Source of the DNA: Gnetum montanum
Lineage: Eukaryota > Streptophyta > Gnetopsida > Gnetales > Gnetaceae
Direction: 5' to 3'
Assembly (NCBI GenBank): GCA_015680685.1
Contig: MNCI01018361.1
Coordinates: 289,559-353,558 of the forward strand
DNA length: 64,000 bases
A program made the position numbers and the translations under genes. Under the pieces are notes generated by a model, which was not told the DNA's origin, did not search any database, and saw nothing but the letters and a program-made list of their open reading frames with translations. This document shows, piece after piece, positions 1 to 10,440 of the stretch (position 1 is its first letter; the number at the start of each line of letters is the position of its first letter).

Positions 1-149
1 AGGTATGGCAAGCCATAACTATTACCTACAACAAGGAAAATTTTTACTTAAAATAAGCAACACAACTATTACACAATACAACCATTAGAATTCTCACACT
101 CGTTCATTTTAAGGTATTACAATTGAGAGCAACCATTACATCTCAAAAT

Positions 150-1760
150 TTGCCAGCCCAAGTTCTTTTCTACACCATTCGAACTTGTTCGAAGGAATAG
201 CCTTGCTCATCATGTCTACTGGATTTTTAGTAGGAACTTTCTCAAGAGAAATCCTTCCTTTTTCAATCTAATTCCTTATCAGATGATAATGAATTTCAAT
301 ATGCTTTGTCCTTGTATGGAACTTGGGATTCTTTGATAGGAAAATTGCACTTTGATTATCACAAGAGATTTTAATTTTCTTTTGTCCTTGCCCAAAGTTG
401 TTGACCAATCGTTGTAGCCAAGCTATTTCTTTGCTTGCTTGAGAAACTGCAATATACTTGACTTCAATTGTTGATAATGCAACACAACTTTGTTTCTTGC
501 TAATCCAACTAATAACCCCTATGTTCATTTTGAATGCAAATCCACTTGTGGATTTTTGGTGATCAAGATCACCACCCTAATCTGCATCTACAAAACCATG
601 CAATCGAAAAGAACTTTTCTCATAACATATGGCAAATTTAATAGTACCTTTAAGATACCTAATGAATCTTTTAATAACCATCCAATGTTCCTTACCAAGA
701 TTAGATATAAACTTGCTTATAGCTCCCATTGCATACATGAGGTTGCATACAACATTAGCATAGGAAATTTTATTCATTTCTTCCATTTCTTCATCTAGTT
801 TAGGGCATTACTCCATTGATAATTTCATGCCCATAGATATTGTAGTGTTTATCGACTTGCAATCCTACATATTAAATTTTTCCAAAACTTTATTAACATA
901 TGCAAATTGACCAAGCCATAACTTTTGACCTTTTCTATCTCTTTTAATTTTCATACCCAAAATTTTCTTTGCGACACCAAGGTCCATCTCAAATTGAGAT
1001 GACAGTTGACATTTCAACTTAGATATTTTTTGCATATTATTTTCTACTATTAACATATCATCAACATATAATAGCAATATCAAATAGGTTTGTGCCTATT
1101 TCTTTCAGTACATGCAAGGATCACTATTAGACCTTACAAAACCAAACCTTATCATGCAAGATTCAAATTTCTTATACCACATCCTAGGGTATTATTTCTA
1201 CCCATACATGGATTTCAGCAAGTGACATACCATGTTCTCCTTACCTTTAACTCCATAACCTTTAGGCTATTGCATGTAGATTTCTTCATCAAGGTTTCCA
1301 TGAAGAAAAGTAGTCTTGATGTCCATCTAATCAAACTCAAGGTCTAAAGTAGCTACAAAAGAAAATAATAGTCTTATAGAGGTTAGCTTTACCACTCATG
1401 CAAATACTTCTTCATAATCAATACCTTCCTTTTGAGAGTATCCCTTTGCTACTAGCCTAGTCTTGTGCACTTCTCCTTCTTTTATCCTGAAGAGCCACCT
1501 ACAACTGATTGGTTTTCTTCCAAGGGGAAGTTCAACAAGTTCCCGTGTTTATTTTTTTCATTAGTAATTTCATTTCCTCATTCATGGTAGTTTTACAAGC
1601 TTTTCTTACTTTTGAATTACAAGTTTGTTGATAGGATTGAGCAGCATCACTAATACACAAAACATATGAATCTTAATGCTAAAGTAGTTTTCTTACCCAA
1701 TTTGACCTTCTCAATGGCTAATATTCTTCTTGAGGTAGATCTTCCCCTCCATCAACTTGT
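150..1760 (-). pseudogene. copia reverse transcriptase-RNase H, decayed
   Basis: Read on the minus strand from about 1760 down. RT pieces include a D-I-K-T-T-F-L-H-G-N-L-D-E-E-I motif near 1330, the SNSDPC block near 1120 and the catalytic YVDD near 1060. The RT-RNase H connection (577-786) ends in a FVDAD motif, the RNase H start. RNase H at 268-528 has SKKQSCVALSTIEVKYIA and the tail CDNQSAIFLSKNP...HTRTKHIEIHYHLIR typical of copia. The C-terminal tail (KFEWCRKELGL) continues to about 150. Stops occur between blocks, and the usual E of STAEAEY-type motifs is read as V. A dead copy. Confidence 0.85.
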
Positions 1761-1989
1761 TCTATAGCTAATTCTTGGTCAATATCATAATGAGCCATTT
1801 CTAGAACCTTTTCTTCTACCATATCAAGTTAAGATAATTCCATGAACACCACATCTCTACTATACATAATTCTATTAGTATGGGGATGTCATAGCTTATA
1901 TCCTTTAACACCATGGTCATATCTAAGAAAAATACTTTATTGGATTTATAATCCAATTTAGATCTACTTTCTTTAGGCACATTATAATA

Positions 1990-2835
1990 AGCTATACTCT
2001 CAAATGATCTAAAGAAACTTTCTTACCAAACCATATTTCTTATGAAATTTTACCATCCAATAATGATGAGGGCATTCTATTGATTAAGTAGCAACTTATC
2101 ATCACAGCTTTTGCCCAAAAGTTCTTTTTAAGACTAGCATCACTAAGCATGCACCGAGCATGTTCCAAAAGCATTCTATTCATTAGTTTTGCAACTCCAT
2201 TTTGCCATGGAGTGCTTGGAATGCTCTTTTGCATGAAAATGCTTTGAGTTTTGCAAAACCTTTCAAATTCATCTGAAGAAAATTCCCCACCATTACATGC
2301 TATGAGGACTTTAATTCTTTTGTCAAATTCGTTTTCAACATGAGCTTTATATTCTCTGAATTTATCAAAAACTAAATACTTGAATTTCAAAAAATAAATC
2401 GATACTTTCCTAGAATAATCATCTATGAATGATACATAATATTTAGAGCTACCAATATAAGCCACCAAAACATGACCAAATACATCACCATGAATGAGAT
2501 CCAATGTGTTTTTAGCTCTTTGAGTATTTGCAAGAAAGCTTAAACCATGTTTTCTATTCAGCTAATATTCACAAAAAGGTATATGATCTTGGGATTTACC
2601 TTTAATTATACTTTTTTCTTGAAGAAGCTAGATAGATTTTTCTCCCACATGCCAAAGTCTTCTATGCCATAGGTTCATAATGAAGTTTTCTTTTCAAGAA
2701 ATAAGAACTTCAACTTTATCAACCAATGTAACATGATCCAATTGGTACAACCACCCACTACCTTCCTTGAATCCTGTAGCTATGATTGATTTTCCCTAAA
2801 ATATTCTACATTTCTTGTTTCCAAATATTATAAAC
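1990..2835 (-). pseudogene. copia GAG-pre-integrase and integrase core, catalytically inactive
   Basis: The 154-codon open segment 2040-2504 is the integrase core, with HGDVFGH (first D), a FIDDYSRK block and a long helix-rich end. In copia integrases the second acidic residue sits in a DNGGE motif; here the motif reads ACNGGE, so D is replaced by C. The catalytic E of the GVAERMNR-type motif reads GVAKLMNR, so E is replaced by K. Two of three DDE residues are therefore gone. Upstream (2510-2835) is a decayed GAG-pre-integrase region with LWH and a KHGLSF block. The reading frame continues to the Ath-1 insertion point. Confidence 0.85.
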
Positions 2836-2840
2836 ATGTG

Positions 2841-3790
2841 TGATGAGACACGATTCACATGAGCCGCGATATCGTGTCTTCTCCTGCGATGTCGCGTACA
2901 CAATATCGCAGTCCGCTACCATATCTTTAAATAAGAGGCGGCACTCCCCTTATTTCCCATCCTAGGCTAGAAGTAGGAAAACTCTGGTAGATTGATCACT
3001 CCAGAGATAGAATATTTTTCATGTGCCCGCAGTAGGAGTCCCTAAGTGAACGAATCTTTATTTGAGCAACACTGTACCTGAATGCAAGTTATGTACGGTA
3101 ATAAAGACGAGCTTTGTGGATAAACCTTGCAATGCATGGAATAGGATTTATTACTTGTTATATTATTACCTGTTATTTATTATCCTGCAGTAGTGCGGCA
3201 TGAGTATGACTGATTACGAGCATTTACGGATGTGTACGGCTAATCAAGGAATTGGCTGCTCATCGCGATTAGATTCTCTCACCCTCAACTCCTACAATGC
3301 GGAATGAGTATGACTTGATTACGAGCATCTAAGGATGTATACGGCTAGTCAAGGAACAGATGCTCATTACGCTTAGGCTAGTTAAGTGCCTCAATACGAC
3401 CACTTCGAGCACGTGCGTTACATGTGGTGATCCCAGTAACGATTAGCATTTGGTAGCCGTGGTTGCATAGTTCAAGGTGTGTACAGTAAGTGGGAACGGA
3501 TGCTGATGCTAGGTAAATTAGACTTAGTTCATTAGTTAGAGTTAGTTAGTTCCTCAACCCTTCACCTCAATAGCATAGGAAAAAAACATTAAAAAGATAT
3601 AAAAATCATATACCTCGGACTTACTTAACCATACACCATGACAAACACAAGTAAGTTTGGGAAGACAACAAATGATTAACTCCAAGTGTTCCATGGGGCA
3701 TGTAAGCATTTAGTCTGCGGAGTTCGACCGGATCGCGCGTGCTACGCTCATTTTGTATGGTTGAGTGTAGGGGTACCTCGCCACTCATCA
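2841..3790 (+). repeat. Ath-1 5' LTR
   Basis: It aligns along its length with 9201-10173. It contains a palindromic GATATC array at about 2865-2930, a TATA-like stretch in ATCTTTAAATAAGAGG near 2925, the AATAAAGACGAGC polyadenylation-type signal near 3101, and the terminus CCACTCATCA directly before the primer site. Confidence 0.93.
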
Positions 3791-3791
3791 T

Positions 3792-3809
3792 TGGCACCAT
3801 TTTCGGGGA
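3792..3809 (+). other. Primer-binding site, tRNA-Asp type (Ath-1)
   Basis: TGGCACCATTTTCGGGGA lies one base after the LTR end. The plant tRNA-Asp complement used by Athila elements is TGGCGCCGTTGCCGGGGA; this copy differs at a few positions, as expected for an old insertion. Confidence 0.8.
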
Positions 3810-3932
3810 CTAAGTGTTTGTGCGCTAAGTAGGACATAAAAGGATATTACTCACATCGTTGGGAGCTTAAACGAACCTTAGGGTTAATCAACAAAAAATT
3901 TTATAACAGTAATTAGCACACCAATAACAACA

Positions 3933-6003
3933 ATGTCTTCTTCTCACAAGAGCACATCGCCTAAGGATCATACAAAAAACAATTAGCAATCAAAAACACA
4001 TAGCCGAAATCAGCTAGTTCCTCAACAATATAAAGTGACATATACTCATCCTGATGAGTATATACCTGATTATACTTTTATCCTCCATCAAGATGAATAG
4101 ATGCGCTGGAGAGATTTGTTTGGTAACATAGTGTTACCTCCAGATCGATTAGTCCCTAGCATGCTTATCCGTGCTTTGGCACAGACTAGCATGACAGAGC
4201 TTTATGCTGAATACATTATGGAAGACTTTGACACAAGGGATTATCATCCCACAGAAGCACAACGTATGAGGGACGCAAAGCAGGAGAGTCAACATACACT
4301 GTTGAAGGGCAAAGAGGTCCCGCATGTCCTTAGCGAAATAGGAGATGAGGTTTCCCCTCCTAACGATGGTGAGGAGGTTGGGTATCAGAACTTACGCTCA
4401 ATGATACATAACCCTGGTTCTGATGCTCGTGAACACCGACTGTTCACAGAGGGAACAACAACAAAAGATAAGGACGGGCACTCTGATCATCACCACGATC
4501 GGAGCCGAAGCAGCCGAAGAGAAGGTAGGAAGCATTGTCATGGCGATGGTTCTCCTTCTTCTTCTCCTTCTTCACATCACTCACCCTCTCCTTCCACATC
4601 AGGGTGTAATCATGAAGAGCATAACAGAGAGGATAAAAGTAAGAAAAATGAGAAACCTCGACGAGAGAGTCGAGAGAGAGGACAAGGGCATGAACGAAGG
4701 AAAAGTAGGGAACAACAAAGACATCATAGATGTCATGAAAGAGATGATCATGACGAGCCCCCTACTTGCAACCAGAAGTATGCTTGACATAACGGAGGTA
4801 GTTAGGATTCCAACAAGGCATTTAAAGGATAGTTGGATCAAACACTTAGACATGAATAATATCCCACACTTTGAGGGGGGATACAACGCTGATCCGCAAC
4901 ATCATTTACAGGCATTCCATGATGCCTGTGCCTTGCAAAACATTGAGAACGAGTGGCAGAAACTTAAGTTGTTTCCCAGGACACTCACCAAGGAAGCAGA
5001 GAGCTGGTACCGGTCCTTAGAATCGGAAACCATCAGGAGGTGGAGTACGATGTTAGAACTGTTCAATAATAAGTATCAAACGTACTCCAAAGTGTTCAAT
5101 TTGAGTAAGCAGATCCAAGGATGGAAGCAAGGTAATCACAAACCCTTGGATGTTGCCATGGCCCGCTACTACACATTGTTACATCGTTGCCTGGGCCATG
5201 GATACGCACAGCGGGATCAACTCCGCCACATCGTAGATGGGCTAAGGCATGAGACTAGAAGAACCCTTGGGACTTATGCCCAAGGGTGATTATCACAACT
5301 TAGAGCCCATGAAGTTCAACGCTTGTTGGAGCAAGTAGCAAAAGAAGAAGGTGAACTACAAAAAAGGGAAAGTACGAAAGAATACAACCATGATCCCTCT
5401 CTTTGAAAGAAGGGAGTGAAATTTTGTGATGAAGAGGATGAGTCACCAATCGAAGAATTGGTGAACAGAAAAACCTTGCCAATTCAAAAACTCACAACAG
5501 AATTATCAGCTAAGGTAGATGACGTATGGCGTTTCTTAGACTCTAAAATTGAAACTATCTTAAAAATTGTAGAAGAGTCTAAAATAGAACAAAGTAGTGA
5601 CAAATGTAAGAAAAAGTGGAGAGATTTAAGCCCTGCACATAACAAGGGTAAGGGGAAAATCACTAACTCCAATGTGGCTATGGACTCTGACACAGACAAT
5701 GACGGTGGATGTGAGATCTGCCACTATGACCATCCTAAGGGATGTTACCCCATCATCTCACATCTACAGGAGTCTGGGGTGTATGCGCTTAATCCAAGAC
5801 TCAACCAATGGCAAAGACCCTGAAGGTTACCTTATCCACAAGGTAACCCAAGGCAGTTTCACCAACCACTAACGTATTATCCAAGTGGAACTTCACCACA
5901 GCCCATCGAATAGCATCAGCAGTGGCAACACCCACAGTCATGGGGGATGTCATCACCGAAATATTAGTACCCTTACCGGCAACTTGATCCTTATGGTTAT
6001 TAT
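3933..6003 (+). pseudogene. Ath-1 gag with SR-rich segment
   Basis: The gag start is ATG at 3933 (MSSSHK). The reading is broken by stops and frame changes. The N-terminal part (4101-4440) contains GNIVLPP and DYHPTEAQ blocks shared with Ath-3. A segment at about 4480-4780 is rich in SR, RS, H and K. The capsid-like retrotransposon gag domain lies at about 4800-5290 (HFEGGYNADPQHHLQAF, KLFPRTL, AESWYRSL, NKYQTYSKV, HRCLGHGYAQ). A cysteine/histidine cluster CEICHYDHPKGC follows at about 5709-5745, a possible variant zinc knuckle. The protein would package element RNA. Confidence 0.85.
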
Positions 6004-7130
6004 GTGCAGCAGCCGATTTCTCCAAGTGACTCTATAGATCATACAACTCCCCACCATCACTACCAAGTTCGGGAGTACTTCAGAAGGACTCCTTCTCCTC
6101 TGGGAGACACTCCATACCCACACCATCCTCCTAATCCATCCGCACCTCTTCCACCAGTAGTAGTTCCCGTAACACCTCCTGCTCCAACAATGCAAGGGGA
6201 ACTTCCTCCTCAACCGCAACAACGTCATGCTGCGAGAGCTGTAAATATTCAACCTGCTGCTGGTTCTGACAACTGTAAAAAGAGAAGACCCTTCTTCAGA
6301 ACCAAAAGCCCAGACAAACTTTTGAAACAACAAGTGGTTGAATCCATAACCACTACTCCACCATCTAATACTTCGGAGCACCCTTCAGTCCAACAAAGCT
6401 TAACGCATACGGTTATGTTAACACATACCGTAACCGATTGGATCAAGGTAGGCCACTTTCCCAGGAAACTAACTGACCCTGGGAGTTCCTTAATCTACCT
6501 TCGAGTCGCCGAAAATGAACCACATAGGGCTCTTCTTGACTCAGGTTCCGGAGTCAACTTAATTTCACGAGAGATGTATCACACCTGGAACCTGCCAAAA
6601 CTCAAGAAGAGCAACATTCAACTAGAGCTGGCAGACCAATCCGTCACCATTTCCTTGGGATTGGTGGAGGACGTCATTACCACTGTGTGTGGTTGGTCCT
6701 ACCCAGCTAATTTCCTGGTGATTGAAGTGAACAACAACAAAGGGGACTTCCCAATTATAATGGGAAGGGCATGGCTAAGTACAGTAGACGCATGTCTTAG
6801 GATCCGTGATCTTTCCTTGGAAATTTCTAAGATAAACATTTATGGAAAGATTGAGAAGAGAAAAGTTATATGCATCACATACAGTGATTCATTGGGTGAT
6901 GACATGGAGGAGATGCCTCCATGTAACAGGTGTGCCCTTGAAACTTCCCAACAAAGATGCCTGTATGTAGCAACCACACAAGAAGTAGTAGATACCCCGT
7001 GGTTGGCAGCTACTCGAAAGAGCAACACAATATGCATGGAACAAACTGAGGAGACAAGCCATGCCAACAACGAAGAAATAGACACATTGGAATATGAGCG
7101 TTACCAACTTCCATCCCTTAATCTAAGATC
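6004..7130 (+). pseudogene. Ath-1 proline-rich linker and retropepsin-like protease
   Basis: An uninterrupted reading frame starts with a proline-rich stretch (6090-6240) and a KKRRPFFR basic patch. The retropepsin core follows at about 6510-6840, with active-site motif ALLDSGSGVNLIS near 6530, ELADQSVTISLG, and a flap/C-terminal block ending FPIIMGRAWLS. The D-S-G triad is intact, the best-preserved enzyme motif in this element. The open frame runs on to 7500, but the part after about 7180 lies in the post-pol noncoding block, so it is not a true C-terminus. RT should follow and does not. Confidence 0.85.
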
Positions 7131-7254
7131 ATCAATTGGGAGAAGTTGGGCACTTCTAAGAAATTCTAATAGGCGCTCATTATTTCAGATTTCTCCCTTA
7201 CAACTCAGTCATGGGGAAGATGGCCACCTATGCGAACCATATGGGGCCCTCAGT

Positions 7255-7392
7255 TCTTTTAAGTTTTTGTTTTACACCTTTTTGTTTTACAAGGTTTTTG
7301 TCTTACACCTTTTTGTTTTACAAATTTCTTTAACTTTTCTTATTTTTGTTTTACAACTTTCTTTAACTTTTCTTGTTTTTGTTTTACATCAT
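7255..7392 (+). repeat. T-rich short repeats after the lost pol (Ath-1)
   Basis: Six imperfect copies of TTTTTGTTTTACA occur, two of them extended by a CTTTAACTTTTCTT tail. The same word follows pol in Ath-4 (about 59515-59610, minus) and Ath-3 (about 35460-35530, minus), with a weak version in Ath-2 (21760 and 22120). Confidence 0.8.
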
Positions 7393-8836
7393 CGTTATAC
7401 TTTTTCATTTTTTGTGTGTGCGCATGTGTGTGTGTTCCACCCTATAAGTTTGTCACCCAATAAGTGTTCCCCCCCCTGGTATGAACTGTTTTCATGTTGA
7501 TTGCTAATGTTTGGTTTTTACCTTTAAGTCATGATGTTGATACTAAGGTATGTTTCTTTTGATATGGCAGGCAATGAGATCACTTCATCCATCCATCCAC
7601 CAGTTTCTATGGTCTCTCTCGGCTTGGAAATGTACAGTTCCCTTCTAATAAGAACTTTAACGAATCAGTGACTGGCATTTCTCAAACTAAGGAAGGATTC
7701 AAGGCTTGAAAAGGGTGTGACTTCAAGGGAACTTGATGCACTTGTGTTGGCCGTTCTCTTGGGTGCTTGGATGTTTTCTTCTTGAGTTTTCTTGCCGTTT
7801 CGATGTTACCCAATCATCGGAAGTTGAGACAATAAAAATAACAAAGTTTTTGCATGGTGTGGTTCTCATGCATAAAAACACAAAACAAAAAAAAACAAAA
7901 ACAAAAAAAAAGAGAAAAGTGAGAATTTAGAGCACATCCCTTAGACAAAATAAACTTGGGCTCCAAGCACTGGTTATGGAACCAAAGTGTTCCCTTTAAC
8001 TAAGGCCCTTCTCACTTCCCATTCTCTCCTTTGTTTCGTCGGAATGGTGGTGACTCTTTGGAGGCAGCATTCTTGTTACTTCAAGAGGATGGTTCGGCCA
8101 AATGTGTTACTGCGAAGTCGCTGGAAGTGGTTTGTTTGAGGCCGAAATTGGAATGAGATTTTTCAAGTCACTTAATCATCAAACACACAAGGGGCTATAC
8201 ACCACCTTGTCCTTGGGATTCCATTCCATTTTTTTCTCTCCATCCTTCTGTCCATTATTCACCTCATTGCTTGTTATATCATTAGTGTACATATTTTGGT
8301 TAATGCGTTGTTTTCTTTTTGGTAAATTCTTGTGGTTAAGACTTTAACTCTTGTTCCAAATGACATTCCCAGAGTCTACAGACTCTTTGAATGTGGGATT
8401 GTCAGGGCATTAAGGGCATGAGCCTGCTTTGGGGAGGACCCACTAACATTCCTATTTGGTGCATCAGTTAACTTCTTTCCCTTAACAGTTTGCAATTAAT
8501 TTTATTTTGTTCATTACCATCTTGACATCCATTTCACTGATGTTTTCAGTTGTCCCTTTTTATCTATCTTTCTTACTCCTTCTTTCTCCATTCTAATGCT
8601 ACCGGAGGTTCACGATTAGTCATGGGGGTACAGGGCCCGATTTTTTCAATTTTCTCCTAGCCCCGAAATTTTTGATTTTCTTCCTAACCCCTACAACTTC
8701 GGTAGTCATCATTAATATATCCCTAGATCCATATTAGCCATACCACAACCTAGCCAATGAACTTACACCGAAGCAAGTATCAATTACATGATGATTCATT
8801 TACCCTTGCTAATATAAGATTGTGTTGTGTGTGCAG
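7393..8836 (+). other. Noncoding block conserved between the Athila-like elements
   Basis: There is no credible ORF. Short islands recur in the same order in Ath-2, Ath-3 and Ath-4: GGTGTGACTTCAAGGGAACTT at about 7714, the GGGGAGGACCCACT island at 8416-8444, and AGTCATGGGGGTA at 8618-8630. The block ends on TTGTGTGTGCAG directly before the next ATG, so it may be an intron or an untranslated leader for the 3' ORF. Confidence 0.7.
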
Positions 8837-9010
8837 ATGGCGATCATACAACAACGGATTGGATCTGGTGCAAACACTTGGAATGAAACCACGCTGGAAG
8901 CAGCTATGCAAGGAGCAAGATCGATAAAGCGCTTACCGACGGACAACGGAAGGCACAATCTTGGCGTTGGCAGCAACAACACTTCTTTCTCTTTCTCTCT
9001 TTCTTCTTAG
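8837..9010 (+). CDS. Short 3' ORF of Ath-1 (57 aa), remnant or short form of the accessory ORF
   Basis: It starts MAIIQQRIGSG at the first ATG, immediately after the acceptor-like TTGTGTGTGCAG, and ends at TAG 9008-9010. The Ath-4 region starting at 58094 (minus) gives the same beginning (MAIIQ) and the same NNGRHNIGIG-type block, so the pair share this short form. It occupies the position of the 930-codon ORF of Ath-2 and Ath-3 but lacks the coiled coil and the C-terminal block. Function is unknown and there are no membrane segments. Confidence 0.5.
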   Translation: MAIIQQRIGSGANTWNETTLEAAMQGARSIKRLPTDNGRHNLGVGSNNTSFSFSLSS

Positions 9011-9187
9011 CTGCCAACAAAGGCCTAATGTCATTGTAATAAGGTGTTCACCCTTGTTGTCATGAACACCAGTTTTGTCAAGTCTTATAATGATGATCCG
9101 TTCACATCATCCCATTAGTTCCATTCCCCTCAATAATTCCATACCTTTCGATATTATTGTAAGGAACTTGAGGACGAGTTTTCATTT

Positions 9188-9200
9188 AGTCATGGGGATA
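9188..9200 (+). other. Polypurine tract of Ath-1
   Basis: AGTCATGGGGATA abuts the 3' LTR start. The equivalent site reads AGTCGTGGGGGTA in Ath-2, Ath-3 and Ath-4. Related motifs lie upstream at 7206-7218 and 8618-8630. Confidence 0.8.
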
Positions 9201-10173
9201 TGATAATACGCGATTCGCATGAGCTGCGATATCGCGTACGTGATATCGCGTCTTCCCCTACGATGTTGCGTACGCGATATTGCGGTCCGTCGCCATATCT
9301 ATAAATAAGAGGCAGCACTCTCCTTATTTTCCATCCTAGGCTAAAAGTAGGGAAACTCTAGCAGATTGCTCACTCCAGAGATAGAATATTTTTCATGTGC
9401 CCGCAATAGGAGTCCCCAAGTGAACAGATATTTATTTGAGCAACATGGTACCTGAACGCAAGTTGTGTACAGCAATAAAGACGAGCTTTGTGGATAAACC
9501 TTGTAGTGCATGGAATAGGATTTATTACTTGTTATTTATTACCTGTTATTTCTTACCTGTTATTTATTACCCTGCAGTAGCGCAGCATGAGTACGACTTG
9601 ATTACGACTATTTACAAATGTGTACGGCTAATCAAGGAATCGGTTGCTCATCGCGATTAGATTCTCTCACCCTCAACTCCTAGAATGTGAAATGAGTACG
9701 ACTTAATTACAAGCATCTAAGGATGTGTACAGCTAGTCAGGAACGGATGCTCATTACGCTTAGGCTAGTTAAGTGCCTCAGTACGACCACTTCGAGCACG
9801 TGTTACGCATGGTGATCCCAGTAACGATTAACATTTGGTAGCCGCAGTTGCATAGTTCAGGGTGTGTATGGTAAGTGAGAACGGATGCTGACGCTAGGTA
9901 AATTAGACTTAGTTCATTAGTTAGAGTTAGTTCCTCAACCCTTCACCTCAATAGCATAGGAGAAAAACATTAAAATGATATAAAAATCATATACCTCGAA
10001 CTTACTTAACCATACATCGTGACAAACACAAGTCTAGGAAGACAACAAATGATTAACCCCAAATGTTCCATGGGACATGTAAATATAAATATTTAGTCTG
10101 CGGAGTTCGACCAAATCGTGCGTGCCACACTCGTTTCGTATGATTAAGTGTAGGGATACCTCACCACTCATCA
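9201..10173 (+). repeat. Ath-1 3' LTR
   Basis: It starts TGATAATACG and ends CACTCATCA. It carries the palindromic word GCGATATCGC with several variants (9225-9285), the TATA box CTATAAATAAGAGG near 9300, and AATAAAGACGAGC near 9474. Scattered differences from the 5' LTR show that the insertion is old. Confidence 0.93.
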
Positions 10174-10178
10174 ATGTG

Positions 10179-10440
10179 AAAATCATCAAAATAAACCACA
10201 GCTAATAAATTTTGGATGAGTTCTAGAACATGATACACCTTGGGAATTACTATTAGTTTTCCATTACATGACAACTTTACTTTACTATAGCCCTTAACAA
10301 CACATGTTTCATCATTCCCAAGAAAAATATGAGAGAATATAGCTTTATGTTATTCAAAAAACCATTCCCTTCTAGGAGTAAAGCTATATGAATCAATAGA
10401 ATCAATATACTAACAATTATAATTAGGATTACCTTCACTT
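10179..10440 (-). pseudogene. copia protease fragment, right side of the Ath-1 insertion
   Basis: Minus-strand translation gives the copia protease pattern: an active-site region read D-S-I-D-S-Y where D-S-G is expected, followed by TPRREWF, a LGNDETC..KGY..VKL block and a final HVLELIQNLL..V segment. It contains a stop after REWFFE and lacks the active-site glycine. The frame runs exactly to the target-site duplication at 10174-10178 and resumes on the far side at 2836-2840, which proves that Ath-1 landed inside this coding sequence. Confidence 0.8.

Larger units (their letters stand above)
2841..10173 (+). mobile_element. Ath-1: Athila-like Ty3 element lacking RT, RNase H and integrase
   Basis: A 7333-bp element with two LTRs (2841-3790, 9201-10173) that start TGATRA and end TCATCA, a tRNA-Asp type primer site at 3792-3809, gag, a retropepsin domain, a long noncoding stretch, a short 3' ORF and a polypurine tract. 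The flanks ATGTG at 2836-2840 and 10174-10178 are a perfect target-site duplication. Pol after protease is missing: the sequence passes from the protease tail (about 7130) directly into the block that follows pol in Ath-4 (compare 7205-7440 with the complement of 59510-59660). A non-autonomous deletion derivative. Confidence 0.93.

Noticed and set aside
7131-7500. C-terminal extension of the Ath-1 protease frame, hydrophobic and Phe/Leu-rich
   Set aside because: It is a translation of the T-rich post-pol repeats; the same DNA is noncoding in Ath-4.
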